From: Rhizophagus irregularis
Lineage: Eukaryota; Glomeromycota; Glomeromycetes; Glomerales; Glomeraceae
Reading direction: 5' to 3'
NCBI RefSeq assembly: GCF_026210795.1
Contig: NC_089438.1
Span: 2,935,501-2,999,500 of the forward strand
DNA: 64,000 nt
In this document: one piece after another, positions 21,601-33,735 of the stretch
How positions within the stretch are numbered: the stretch's first letter is position 1
Layout: each line of letters opens with the position of its first letter
Made by a program: the position numbers and the translations under genes
The notes under the pieces: model-generated
The model's input: only the letters and a program-made list of their open reading frames with translations
What the model was told of the DNA's origin: nothing
Databases searched by the model: none

Positions 21601-24354
21601 ATTCTGAACCATTGAAGGTACTTGAAATTGAATTGTTGGCAAGTTGGGGAATAAATTAACATTTTCATAATAAGCTTTATTAGGATACATCATACCAAAT
21701 CTAGTTGGAATGCATTGCTTTTGGACGAATAATTGACGAATTGTTTCTTTATCATTCTGTGAAATATTATCTAAATTATTTGCTAAAATATAATGAACTT
21801 TTTCAGCAAACGCGGGATTAAGTTCTATATCAGGTTTATTAATAATAAATTTTGCCCAATTAACTAAAGGTAATTCCGACCATCCAAACCATTTTACAAG
21901 ATCTTGATGATTCAAATCTTTGGAAATAGTATATGGTAACACATCATCCGGAATATCTACATCTGAAGTAATTGTTCCTGGATTCAAAAAATAACAAATT
22001 GTACTTAAAGATTGTGATTTCTTATCGATGCGTGCAAATTGCATGAATTGATTAAATTCAGAAGGTTCGACAATATTTCCTCTTGACCTATAAGAGATCA
22101 TCCAATTTAAAAGTTTAGCCATTTCATCTTCAGAAAGTGTTCGATTTCTTATTTCATATAAAACATCATTAAGGGTTAACTCTCCTATAATTTGAAAAGA
22201 ATTTTTTGCTTTCATAAAAAATCCGATACATTGATCAAATAATATTTTCGGAACAAGTGGTACGATCTTTATGAACCCCTCCATTTCTGGATTAGGAATA
22301 CGAACATTAGATATCGGAAGGACGCCATTCGTTGATAAGATTGGTAAATTTTTCTTTGTACAATTAAAAAATTGTGATTCTAATATTCTACCAACTTTCT
22401 CATTTGGTGTACTATTTCTAAACGTACAATATGTTAAATTATATGCTGCCCATATATCAATCCAATTACGAAAAGAATCAGAATTATCATCACTAATCAT
22501 TTCATTATAAAGTTGTTCTATATAAGCCATTTCGTCTTCATATAAAATTCTACATAATGTTCCCGCTAAACATAACATTTCATTGTTATATACCGAAAGA
22601 GTTTTTTCCGCTAAATCAATTGATTCTCGTTCAACCTAAAATAGTATAAAATATTAATAAATATATGTAAAAAGTGTATAATTATCAATATTAATACATA
22701 CAGTAGGGATTACGCGAGCTGCTAAATGGGAACAACATCCGGTGGTTTGATGAGTTGAGAAACCAATATATATTCTTCCTTGCTCCGGATATGGAAGTAA
22801 ATCTTTAAAGACCGGAGAAATAGTTCCATTATAATTTTCGTGTTCATTAAATCCAGTAAAAATCATTTGTATAGTCGTATTTCTTGGTGGTTTCTTTTTG
22901 GTAATTCGTTCCATTTCCGCAGAAAACGTATCGTTAACGTTAACATTTAAATTTCCACTTGTAATTCTAAGGAGTATAGATGCTTGTTCCGTTTGAAGGT
23001 CAGTCGAACACCATTGGTTTGCGCCCATATTTGTAGGAATAAGTATTCTTTTAACTTCAAGTTGAACGTCTCTAACTTGTACAGAGGCAAGTTGAAACAT
23101 TTTTCGAGGAGAATAGGTATCAATTTCAGGAGAAATGTTCATCAATTTCGGCTCCATAATATTTTTTGATAGGTGAATCGCCGATACATTATTAAAATAT
23201 ACAGATATCTCTCGAAGATTTCCCGTAAATCCCTAACATTTATTATATATTTTCAATTAAAAAGAGTATGCGTATGTACTGTATATATATATATGACTGT
23301 AACATTTGAGAAAGCTTACCAATGAATTGGCCAAGAACTGCGCAAAATTTTCAACATTTGGAAGCTAATTATTATAAAACATAAAAAAAAAAAAAAAAAA
23401 AATTTAGTACACCAAATGTTAGCATATATACTGTATGATTCAACCATGAATGAATATTTACATCTATAGGTTCTCTCATATCCATTAAGAATGTCGTCCA
23501 AGTTTTGTCAATATCACCAGTCGGCCCCTGTTTTGAAGTTAATTGACCGTGACGCCAAAAGAAAGCCATTCCTTGTCCACCAGATGAAACGCTAACAAAT
23601 GAAATGAATTAAATGGAATACGGATTAACATTATTAAGGGGAGGATTAAAATTATTATTATTTGGTTTAATTTAATAATATTAATTTAAAAACATATTGA
23701 TAAAATTTGTCTTACAATGGTTCCTCACAGACCGAAAACAATGAATAAAATCCTACACCAAAAGCTCCTATCTGTTAGAATTAATATTGTTGAAAAGGAA
23801 AGGAAAGTTAGTGATAGAATAATTTGATTCGACATAGTAATACAATAAAGTATTACTTTTTGTTCATCAGGATTTCCTTCAGCAATTTTCTTTAACCGAT
23901 CCCAATCTTCGGGCCTAAAAGCGAATCCATTGTTTTTGAATGTAATTCGTATGATTTTACTTCCAAATTTATTACCCTCGGTTTCAAATATAATTTTGAT
24001 ACTTGATGATCTCGCATCATCTTTTTTTGGTATATAATTTATTTAAACTATTTTTTATTATAAAGTATGAATTAAACGCAAGAAACGATAAAATCAAGAA
24101 TTTTACCAGAATTCTGTATTAACTCTCGATATATTACAAACTCTGAAGAGTATCTGAAGTAAAAAAATATAAAAAAAAAATAAAAAAATTGATGAAATTA
24201 GAAAAACAGTATGAAAGTTTTAAGTATAAAAGCTAACGTTTCAAAATGAATTTTACCGGGCCAAAATTTTATCAATCAAAGGTCTATGATTGACTTCTAC
24301 TCGTTCTTCGCTAAGATTCGAAAGAACACGTTTTCTAATCTCATCTATAGACAT
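18635..24354 (-). CDS. DUF3684 sacsin-like GHKL ATPase with a C-terminal HELAH motif
   Basis: I reconstructed 14 exons: 24354-24257, 24153-24107, 24020-23857, 23771-23716, 23591-23432, 23364-23320, 23232-22702, 22635-21574, 21491-21191, 21105-20574, 20498-20054, 19967-19304, 19214-18844 and 18745-18635. Every junction keeps phase and the sum is 1528 codons. Start is MSIDEIRKRV. Residues 30-130 carry the GHKL ATP-binding boxes: FVIYRELIQNSDDA (N box), NNGFAFRPEDW, and GAFGVGFYSLFSVCEEPF. Sacsin and Hsp90 share this fold, so an ATP-driven chaperone or remodelling role is the best guess. Near residue 1477, CHELAHNYVHDHN gives an HExxH zinc-binding motif as in gluzincin/metzincin proteases; a third ligand is unproven. 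The middle is the large conserved DUF3684 body without a known activity. The track-like fragments in this span are its exons. Family assignment is strong; biochemical role is not known. Confidence 0.92.
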
Positions 24355-25589
24355 AGGAAATATTATAATATTTACGTATTAAAATCAAAAACTAGAAGGA
24401 AGCTTTTTTTTTCAAAACAATTGGTCGTTCTATTTATTTATCTTATATTGTTTGACTTCATATAGAAGGTTGTATCGCAAATGATATGTCGATCAAAATC
24501 TATAAATAGAAATATAAAAGGAAAGGAGAAAATTAAATTTATGCGTGCGGGCGTTATTCAAATTGCATATAGAAGTTAAAATGACATTCCAAAAATTTTT
24601 CTATTCACCGTTAAATGAACTAAAAAAATACATGTAGAATATATTATTATTCATAAAATTTCATAATCAAATGTTTCCTGAAAAAAATGAAAATAATTTA
24701 CTTATTACTGCGCCAGCATATGCCTTCAATCAATATAAAAGGAGTGAAAAATATGAATATCAAAATAAACATTAAATAATAATAATCATATTTTGAAACA
24801 TAATATTGTGTAATTTAGCCACATAACCGTAACTCTCTTTCAAATTTTTAAAATAGGATATTATTTTTGCATGGGCGTAAATACAAAAAAAATAAATAAA
24901 GTTATAGAAATTACTTTTACTCGTATCATTTTGGATAATTGTAAATGACCAAATATAATTATAATTATAAAACATAAGAATCCGTATTAAAAATTTTTAC
25001 AGTAGGGCGTGGGATAATGTACATTCATGTATAACTTTGCTTACCTATGAGTAAACATTCATGCGAGACTGCATGATCAAAGATAAACTAAAATTGGTTG
25101 GATTATTTTGTGACATGTGAAAGTCAGGATACTAAAAAAACTGCATAATTTGCATAATAGGTCTTTAATTCCTTATTTGGATAGTTCTGGCCGGAGCTTC
25201 AATACCTAAATTTATATCAAAAACCCAAGGTTTATCGTAAAAAAAAATAAAATAAATATAAATTTAAAAAATTTTAAGCAAATGTTCTTTAAAAATAACT
25301 AAATAATGAACAACAGATGATAAAAAGACTTTTCGTCAGCGTTGAAAATTCAGATAATTTTTATGCACGCAGAGTGCACATAATTCATATTGTGCGTATA
25401 TCTATGAGTAGTAATTTTTTAGAATTTAAAAAAATTATTGGTTTATTGTCATACTTTATATTAACATTTTTTTTTAAGATGCTTGGGTTAATTTATAATA
25501 CGATTATTTTTAATTGAAATCATCTTATTTGAAATTTCGAATTAAATTATAATCTTTCGTTGCAAACATCAAATCAAATCATCGTTCTA
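24355..25589. other. Intergenic region upstream of the DUF3684 gene
   Basis: Contains TACTGCGCCA at 24706-24715, 352 bp upstream of the DUF3684 start. Otherwise AT-rich, with short meaningless frames. A divergent start (25591) lies at the far end, so this may be a shared promoter region. Confidence 0.4.
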
Positions 25590-25590
25590 A

Positions 25591-25616
25591 ATGACTGAAG
25601 CTGCCATACAAGAAAA
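25591..25616 (+). CDS. Orphan first exon (partial gene)
   Basis: A C/A-rich leader (CAAATCAAATCATCGTTCTAA) precedes ATG and eight and a half codons reading MTEAAIQE, ending at a perfect donor (AAAA then GTAAGT). Two downstream acceptors (AATCAG at about 25720, TACAG at about 25772) both give stops within a few codons. It therefore looks like the 5' end of a gene whose body has been lost, or whose next exon is farther away than I can follow. Confidence 0.3.
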
Positions 25617-25619
25617 GTA

Positions 25620-26639
25620 AGTATATATTACATGTGCACCGAAGTTTTAATTATATATTAAAAATACTGGTTTGACTAATATTATCGTATTGTCGAATGA
25701 AAAGGAATTCATTACAAATCAGGGGCGAAACATATTAATATTGAAACGTAATAAATTATGATGTAATACAGAAATTGGAATCTTCGATTGATTAATTAGA
25801 TAATATTGGCGTTGGGATGCGTGTATAGTTAGGTTAGCTCAATTATATGCGTGGTCTTTTCTAATTTTTTATAATTTTACTTTTAATTAAAAAAAAAGTA
25901 TTGAAGAGTCTAAATTAAAAAAAAAAAGTCACGAATTGGTTGACATTACGCATTTTGTGCATTTTGACTGAAATTAAGTGTGGTGTATATTTGTCAGAAA
26001 AGACGTAACGAATAGGTTTTTTCTACTAAAAAGTTTCCGTCCCTCAGATAATTATGGATTTATTTATTTATTTTATTTTATTTCAAAAAGAGTAGTTAAA
26101 TGAGTCTATTACAGATAAGTCAGATAATTATGGATAATTAAAAAACCGGTGATGAAAAAAGTCACGTGAATTTTCGTGACAGTTACTCAACTCAACTCAT
26201 ACTGCGCCATTCGATCGCATTTCTTTCTCTTCACCAGAAAATTTTAAAAACATTTGTTAACCATAATTATATTTCTTATTTTCTTTACCATCTACTTTAC
26301 TATTAAATTGCAATCTGATAATAAACATAGAAATAATGAATTTGAGTATGTTCCAATTTTATTTATTGGTTTGACTTGTGATGATTTGAAGCTATTACGA
26401 GTTATTTTACGACCCAAAATGATTAGGGATGGCAGCGGCTATGATCGACCGATGACCGTTGTAATCCCTAATTACGATTACAAAATTTATTATGAAAATT
26501 TGTACTTGATGATAAAATGCAGTTCGTATTTTTAAATCTATTATTTCTTTATTCTTAAATATATTTTATGTCCGATATTACAAGGACGATAACCATATAA
26601 GGTAGGCAATATAAAAAAAATTTACTATTTAATTCTATA
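25620..26639. other. Intergenic, no supported gene
   Basis: TACTGCGCCA occurs at 26200-26209, followed by a pyrimidine-rich leader (TTTCTTTCTCTTCACC). The frame after it (26254-26535) has only a TTG at its head and a stop just upstream. It begins with a hydrophobic run and matches nothing I know. It may be a dead gene behind an old promoter. Confidence 0.35.
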
Positions 26640-28875
26640 TTATAAATTTAGGAAGAATTTATTAAGAATTATCAATTTTTTTAATCTATTTTTTGCATTT
26701 TGATATCCTTGTTTAGCAGACTTCTCATACAAATAAATTGCTTTATCTATATCCTTAATGCTTCATAATTCCATCTCCAAATTCATGCATATTAGCAACA
26801 TTATATTGTGACACTCTACTTCCTAAATTTACTGATTTTCATATAATTCAAATGCTTTTTGTTTATCAGATTTAGTCCTTCAGATGATCGTTTAAACAAT
26901 TCAAATGCTTTATTATAATCTTTTTCAGCCCCTTTTCCATGTTTATAACAAAGACCAAGATTACATTTAGCCATTATATTTCCATTATTTACAGCTTTTC
27001 AAACCAAAAAAAAGCCTTTTTTAAATCTTTTTAATGCCTATTCCATTATCATAAAAATAACCAACTTCCAATTGTTCAATCGCATAATTTTTATCAGCCA
27101 CTTTTTCGAAATATTTAAAAGCTAATTTATCATTTTTTTATGGTTTCAAATCCATTTTGGTAACAATAAGCAACGAAATATTATGCTAATGTATGATATT
27201 TTGCTGATGCATTAAGAAATAAATTAAAATCTTTCTCATTATTTTCACTTGTCTCAATTCCATTGTAATTAAAGTATCCAAGTAAAAAGACAGAATTTGA
27301 ATTATTGATGACAATCAAAAATTTCTTGTGAATTTGTATTATAAATACTACTAAGATATTCAATAACTTGCTCTTTTACTAATTCCCCTTCACTTTATTT
27401 AATAATTCAACAATAAAATCATTTATTTCATCAATTATTCTGTTAAAATCTTTTTCTAATAACAAATTCTTTTGTTAATTTGATATTGATGTAGTATTAA
27501 TTTCTGATGTACTTATTTTATTAAAATTTTGAATGAGCTGAGATAATTCTCCTTGTAATTCTGAATTACTTGTACTTAAAAGAACCTCAGCATTACTTAA
27601 ATTAAGTTCTTGTTTACTTGACAATTGAAGAATTTCTGCTTTTACATCTGTTTTTGTAGCAATTGCTTTTAGCCAATCAACTACTTGATATATAGTTGGA
27701 CGATTATCTAGTTCACCATCCAAGCATCCTAGAAAAAAATGAATGTAATTTAAGATTAATCAAATTATATTTAAGTAATTATATTTGAAAATTTTACTTA
27801 CTGGTATATAATCTTCTGGCGTACCAATTCCAATGCTAAACCAACATCATATTGCTCACCTTCAATATAAAAAAAGAGGTTGCCCACTTGACTATTTCCC
27901 ACAATAATACTCCAATACTGTAAACATCACTTTTTTCATTCAATGAATACATTTATGTTGATTGATTATTATTGAAGCATTTTGGATCAACGTAAGGAAC
28001 CATTCCAAATAATTTGGATTGAAAATTGGATGAATTAGATGATTCTCCAATTCTTTTTGATAAACCAAAATCTGCTAATTTGATTGAATTTTGATGGACT
28101 AATATATTGCCAGAATGCTAGTAATAAAGTGTATATATGTATTAAATGAATAACGAGGAAATAATATTATTGGATGATTGATTAATAAGAGTAAATGAAT
28201 TACCAAATCGCGATGGAAAATCCCTTCATTATGTAAGCATGATACAGCGCAAGCTAACTGATACGAAAAGGTGCTTATCATCCCAAGTTAGTTTACTAAA
28301 GTTATACTTCAAATAGTTCCGAAGACTACACTGTCTGCATATTCCACTACTAACATGTAATTGATATTGTTATCATGATTTTCTAAATAACGACAGAAGT
28401 AATTGTTAAAATGCATTTTTTTTTTCGAATAAAAACTCGATATACTGTATTATAAAATATTTACTATCTTTATAATACCTGCTTGATTCAAATTTCGCTA
28501 TTCCGTAGCAACGAATAATACTATCGTGAAAATCAATTTTACGTTGTATTTTTAATTAGATAAAAAAAATTTCAAAAATTTGAAATAAATATAATAGACT
28601 AAAAATAAATTAATATGTTATATTACCTCACGAACAATTTCTTTTATTGTGATGAGTAACTAATGATGTTAGTATTAAAAAAAAAATTTTTTTCTAAATT
28701 TTTCCAACTTGCACGATATACTTTTCCAAAATTTCCAACACCAATTTCTTGAAAATTATTAAATTATTTGTAATTATAATAAATTATATTTTCTTTATCA
28801 ATAGTTTCTTCAATCCAATTAATCCATTCGTTTGTATTTTCGGTATTTTTTACTTTGATATTATTGACAGACATG
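26640..28875 (-). pseudogene. Frameshifted TKL kinase with Sel1 repeats
   Basis: The start reads MSVNNIKVKNTENTNEW. The kinase N-lobe follows (IGVGNFGKVYRASW) after an in-frame TAA, and a frameshift comes before IKEIVRE. The acceptor before KIDFHDSIIRCYGIAK has lost its AG. Further on are [24 protein letters not shown], a stop after NNNQST, and KSDVYSIGVLLWEI with another frameshift. The C-terminal tail (27475-27723) is open and reads ELDNRPTIYQVVDWL. Sel1 repeats follow in broken frames (LGYFNYNGIETSENNEK, KAVNNGNIMAKCNLGLCY). HRD and DFG are still legible, so the parent was an active kinase of TKL-Sel1 type. At least five disabling lesions are visible. Confidence 0.85.
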
Positions 28876-29567
28876 TTAAATAAAAAAAAATAATTTGACG
28901 AAAAAAAAAATAACGGAAACAAATTAAAATTTTATTGTGTTACGAAAATAATTCTTTTTGAAGTTATTATAATTTCCGATTATAGTCGTACAGGTGTCGA
29001 TACTTTAGACGAAGTACGCCATTATTGTGTCACATAAAAATAGTTTGGAAAATGCGTGATTATTTATATATTTAGTTAGAACTTAGAAGTATGAACTCCC
29101 TGGAAAGAAAAAAATTGAATAAAATGAGTTAATTTTTTGTTTCTCGTGACATTATGACAAATATTATTTAAAACTAAAAAAAACTTTCTTTTAAGTAATA
29201 CTTTTATTTAGTTCACCGAAATTTTTACAAATCATAATCATTATTCGTACAAAATTACACGGCAGATTGTATTTTGTAAGGCTCGTAAATTAGCAAGATC
29301 ATGAAAACAAAATATACGAATATTTATATTGGTATGTAATCAAAAATGAGAATGAAATAATAATAATAAGAAATGACATTAATCCCAAAAATTTTGTTTG
29401 CTTATGTAGTCTCGGCGATGAGACAAGAATAATTCTAAAAACTTCTCGGGAGAGTAATTTCGTAAAATCAAGCACGTTATGAATGAATTAAAATACTGCG
29501 CCATTCATTAAAATATTTGACAAATCAGCAAAAAAAATCTAATATATAACTTGATTTTATATTTATA
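28876..29567. other. Upstream region of the dead kinase
   Basis: AT-rich, with TACTGCGCCA at 29494-29503 and a TGTGTCACATAAAA word near 29027. No gene is seen. Confidence 0.4.
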
Positions 29568-29568
29568 G

Positions 29569-30790
29569 GTCGTGTACTCAAAGATACTGTTGTTATTGCT
29601 TATTTTTTGGAACATTATTCTAGATTATGCTGGTTGGATGATTACTGTGTCTAAGGCATTACCTTTATTATTTAAATATAACTATAGTTCTTTTTTTCAT
29701 TTCTAATTCTTAAAAGATTTATGTATGCATGATATTACGAATCTTATTTTATAACATAAATGATTACGCTAGAAAGATACTTCATAAAGAATGTTTTGGC
29801 AACCGAAGCGGTTATTAATTTTCGTTTGCAACAAGCGAGAAATTTCTTTTTCTCCCTTTTCTTTGATTTCTTATTTTTACCTTTTTGTTTCATATTTATT
29901 AGTTGGGAATATTTTAATCATGGAGTTATAAGTTGGAAATTTCGAAATTTTTTAGTTACATTATTCTGAATTAATACATTTGTATCTTCACGGGCCTAGA
30001 ACAGGATCAATTCTTTTTTCTTTTACATATCATTTAATATTAACGATGATTTATAATAATTTAAGTTTTATATCTTCGCCTGGTAAACCTAGTATTAAGT
30101 AAATATAAAATTTAACTTCATTTTATAAAGAATTCATGATTAAATTAAATTATTAATTATTTTTTTTTTTAGTTTTTAGTTTTTTAATTGATTAGAAATA
30201 GACACACATATATATTTATTATGTTATATATATCATTAAAAACATATCATTTATTTTGTTTATATTCATTGTAATAATAATTGGATTTTCGCACACAATG
30301 TATAATCATTATAATTTTTTTTTTTTGATATATTTAAGGATGACTATGAAAATATTCGTCAGCTTAATGTCGTGGTAGTTTATTTTAATTAATTTCAATT
30401 TTTTTATTTGTATCTAGGTTTATTTTACTTAAGAACCTTAAATAATCCTAATGTAAAATCAGATACATTAAGTGGACAGCTACAAGTAAGCTTTATTAAG
30501 ATTTAGAGCAAATCAAATAGCAAGATTATGAAGCATTAGAACATTTTCATTTTTGGCCTGATGAATCCGAAGCAAAATATATTTATTATATTAATCAATC
30601 TAAAAATTTATAAGATTTTGAAGATGTTGATTTTGATGAAATTTCCGATTTGGAATTTGATGATGATAATTCGTCTGGTACCAAAGGTAAAAAGAAGGAA
30701 GATTCCACTGATTCTACTATATAAGGTTATCAAGAAAACATTCCATTAAATTCCTCTCAAGAAATTCTCAAGAAATTTTTTTAGAAAAAA
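29569..30790 (+). pseudogene. Ion-channel (ion transport domain) family pseudogene
   Basis: Legible pieces in shifted frames match the large Rhizophagus ion-transport-domain proteins as I know them. They are VVIAYFLEHYS, then DYAGWMITVSKALPLLFKYNYS after a frameshift (29569-29690), then EAVINFRLQQARNFFFSLFF and a transmembrane-like run (29800-29969). A C-terminal acidic part follows: DYEALEHFHFWPDESEAKY and YYINQSKN (30525-30610), then DFDEISDLEFDDDNSSG (30628-30680). The pore region is missing and at least three frame breaks are present. The parent family would be a multi-pass membrane cation channel. Confidence 0.6.
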
Positions 30791-32414
30791 TTAATGAAAA
30801 ATTAACAAAATGAAAAAAATGAATGATGATATTCAAAATTTATTTAATTATTAATTAAATGTATACTAAATTTAATAATGTAGTACCTCAAAATTTATGA
30901 GCGGTATGATATCTTTTTGACGTTTCTATGATATAAAGGATTTAATAAAAAAACAAACTATAAATATTTTTTTTTATTTATACTTCAGTAAGTTTGAACA
31001 GTATTTCATTTATTTATATTCAAAACAAATTTTTTTTGGCATTAATTTAAATAAATAATCGTTTGATACCTACTGATTACTGTAGCAGAAGCTAATGCCT
31101 CGACCCCCTTTTTTGTTATTGCGTTCTTATCATCCAGATAAATATCCAGTTAAAAGATGCCCAACTAAAACTATCCAGTTATCAGAAGGAAAAGAAAGAA
31201 ATTGAATTTTATAAAAAATTTCACAACTTCACATAAATCATAATATTTAAACCTACTTACACATGATGTCTCAGCATGTGACTAGATATTATGAAATTGC
31301 CAACAGTTAAAAAAAAATAGTTCTACAGGTGCCAAGATTGTTGTTCATGTTCACATATTGAAAAATCTACATTCTTGCTCTTCAGTTAATAATGCTAAAG
31401 AACTAAAAAAATATCATTAGTATGGTTGGTATCAGAGGACCACACTACATAAAAAAAACCTTCAAGAAAAGTGAAGGTAGCAAAACCACTTTAGTGTTCA
31501 AGAAGACAGGATTTTTTGCCCTTTATTAGTGTCAATAGATCTGTTATCCTGCCCTAGATCTTGCATAAAGGATAGAAATAATCTATTAAGAATGTATCAG
31601 TAACTTAATAAAATGACTTCTCTTTCAGCAAGTGCAAAAGGTTCAATATAGTAAGAAGAATATTAAGATAAGAATATTATGGAGAAATAAGGTCTTTTTA
31701 TATCTTTTTTTGTTACACAAACTTTTGTAATTATCAGTTCTTTAATGTTTATAAATATAAACGAAAATTAATTAGGGTAGGCAACAGTTATATCTATGTA
31801 AAAAAAAAATATAAAGATAATTAGTGCAAAGATAATAAACACAAATTAACTTTAAATTACAAATTGACAAAATTAACTACAAATCCGATCAGATGTGAAT
31901 AAAGAATAGCATTCCAAACAGCATGTACAATCAGATACAAATAAAGGATTATACAATAAAATAATGGGTAAGTGTATATAACAATGAGTTTTTTATTAAT
32001 ATTGGTAATTATCAATTTATATCTGTTTTATTACATTGAAATAAATGCATCCATATATACATAAAATACTAAACTAAAAATATTTAAAATGTTTAATATA
32101 TGCCATATATACCATATGTGTGATATGTTTAACATATTTAATATATCAAATATTTTGAACATTGATCTCCCCATATGTAGATCAAATCAGAGCAAAAAAA
32201 GAAAAACAAAGAAAAACAAAGACCTACAAGGAAATGAATGAAGGATTATATACAGAAATAAAATACATTAGGGTCAAAATCTATATTAATATTGTCTAAA
32301 AATTTCAATGTAAAGAGAATTAATCCAAGTTAGGTTATGGAGGAAATTGAACTTGTTAGATAAATCCAAAAAATAGAATTATCCAGATTTTGTTGCAAAA
32401 TCATAAAAGGGTTA
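30791..32414. other. Gene-free DNA with a degenerate TAATATGTT microsatellite
   Basis: At 32060-32160 runs of TTTAATATATG, GATATGTTTAACATATTTAAT and similar words make an imperfect short tandem repeat. Elsewhere nothing with a legible frame or inverted ends can be supported. Confidence 0.4.
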
Positions 32415-32990
32415 TTATAATCCATGCTTGTTATATCATAGTGTTTTCTGGAGTTGTCAAGGTTATTGTCCACATTTCTGTGTCTTTTATGTGATTATTA
32501 AAAGGATTTTTGTGATGTGATTTTGTAATTTGAACTCTTTCCATTTTTTTGAGCGTGCTTTCCACAGGTTTTTGTATATATCATGATGAAGGTTGAAATG
32601 GAATTTCAAAAGAAGTTTTTTGATCAATTTTTTGTTAATTTTTGCACATTTGAAAGGTTTTATGATTGATATCAGAACTATATTGATAAGAATACAATGT
32701 AGGTCAGGTGAATCTTGTATGATCAGAGGTGTAATATTAGTCTATGTGAAAACAGGGATATTGAAATCAATTTCAGTTGTGTTCATCTTTATCTCTGGTA
32801 TTCATATTGTTCATAATAATAGATTGATAAATAAAATCATGTTTTTTGAAAATTGGTTTGAGTATACTATCAATTGATCAAGGGCATGTTCACAAATGTT
32901 TATTAATCTCTTGTGATTCATTACAAAGGAAATATATATCAAAACCTTTAGGAATGTCTAAATAGTTTTTATTAAGTAATCCCAATGGTA
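32415..32990 (-). pseudogene. Non-LTR retrotransposon C-terminal remnant
   Basis: The minus strand reads PKGFDIYFLCNESQEINKHL, then a stop and TCP. This resembles the zinc-binding region after the reverse transcriptase in fungal LINE-type elements (cysteines and His in CNES-x4-NKH-x3-C). Farther on are SDINHKTFQMCKN and YKNLWKARSKKWKEFKLQN in different frames, with several stops. The catalytic core is not in the window segment. Confidence 0.35.
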
Positions 32991-33031
32991 ATATTAATCA
33001 TCCTGGTTATTACCATTGATCACCCATTATA

Positions 33032-33271
33032 TCACATGACTTCATTACCTGATTTTTCTATTGTAACATCATTTTCAACTCCGTTGAAAATCTCCAAAGA
33101 TCTCATAACTAGATCTTGATATTTTTCTTGACTTAACTTTCTAACCAAAGTCAAGGTAGTATTTTCAGTCCTCATAATCTGATTTACTCCAAGGGCTTCA
33201 AATATATAATATATTTGCTGAGATGTGATATGATAGTGAGGTGTTAGCTGTTGCATGGATACCGATGTCAT
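33032..33271 (-). pseudogene. 79-codon open stretch, possibly part of the same retroelement relic
   Basis: It reads MTSVSMQQLTPHYHITSQ, then EALGVNQIMRTENTTLTLV and KLSQEKYQDLVMRSLEIFN. Composition is protein-like. Coding-like text also runs on upstream in another frame (LKGAKFLVDF near 33340). No family is recognised. Confidence 0.3.
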
Positions 33272-33584
33272 AATTTACAAATTTTGAGGTTTTCAGGAAT
33301 GAAAACTTTAACATCTGGAAATCTACAAGAAATTTTGCACCCTTAAGAAGTTCTTTTAAATCAATTTGTTGATGTCCTAACAGACGGAAGAGGCTGAGTC
33401 ATAGAACCCTTGCATATAGTGACTTCACAATGCATTTGTTTTCACCCTTTTCTCCAAAAACTGTCCTAGGAAAAATATATTTATCAAATGCATTTGCCTA
33501 TTACCCAACCTTTTTAACCATCTTATAGAGTTATAGCTTCTTTCAATATCTTGAATACATCACTTTTTTGATCTATTACTAAGT

Positions 33585-33735
33585 AAATTGATGCAGAATG
33601 ATTTTAGCAGCTAATATAATATACATATTATAAATCCCACTTCAGTTTGATTCTTTATAAACATTTTGCTTGCATATCAGAAATGAATTTAGAAGCTTTT
33701 TTAATTATAAATAAAACCAAATTATTATATAATTA
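33585..33735. repeat. Dispersed repeat, copy 1
   Basis: AAATTGATGCAGAATGATT is followed by TATAAATCCCACTTC, ACATTTTGCTTGCATATCAG and TTTTTTAATTATAAATAAAA. The same blocks return at 36645-36905, where about 100 bp of other sequence separates the first and second block. Confidence 0.65.

Noticed and set aside
22271-22510. 79-codon plus-strand frame
   Set aside because: Antisense shadow of the 1062-bp exon of the DUF3684 gene.
23316-23569. Two overlapping minus-strand frames treated as separate small genes
   Set aside because: They are exons 5 and 6 of the DUF3684 gene plus the intervening intron, as the splice phases show.
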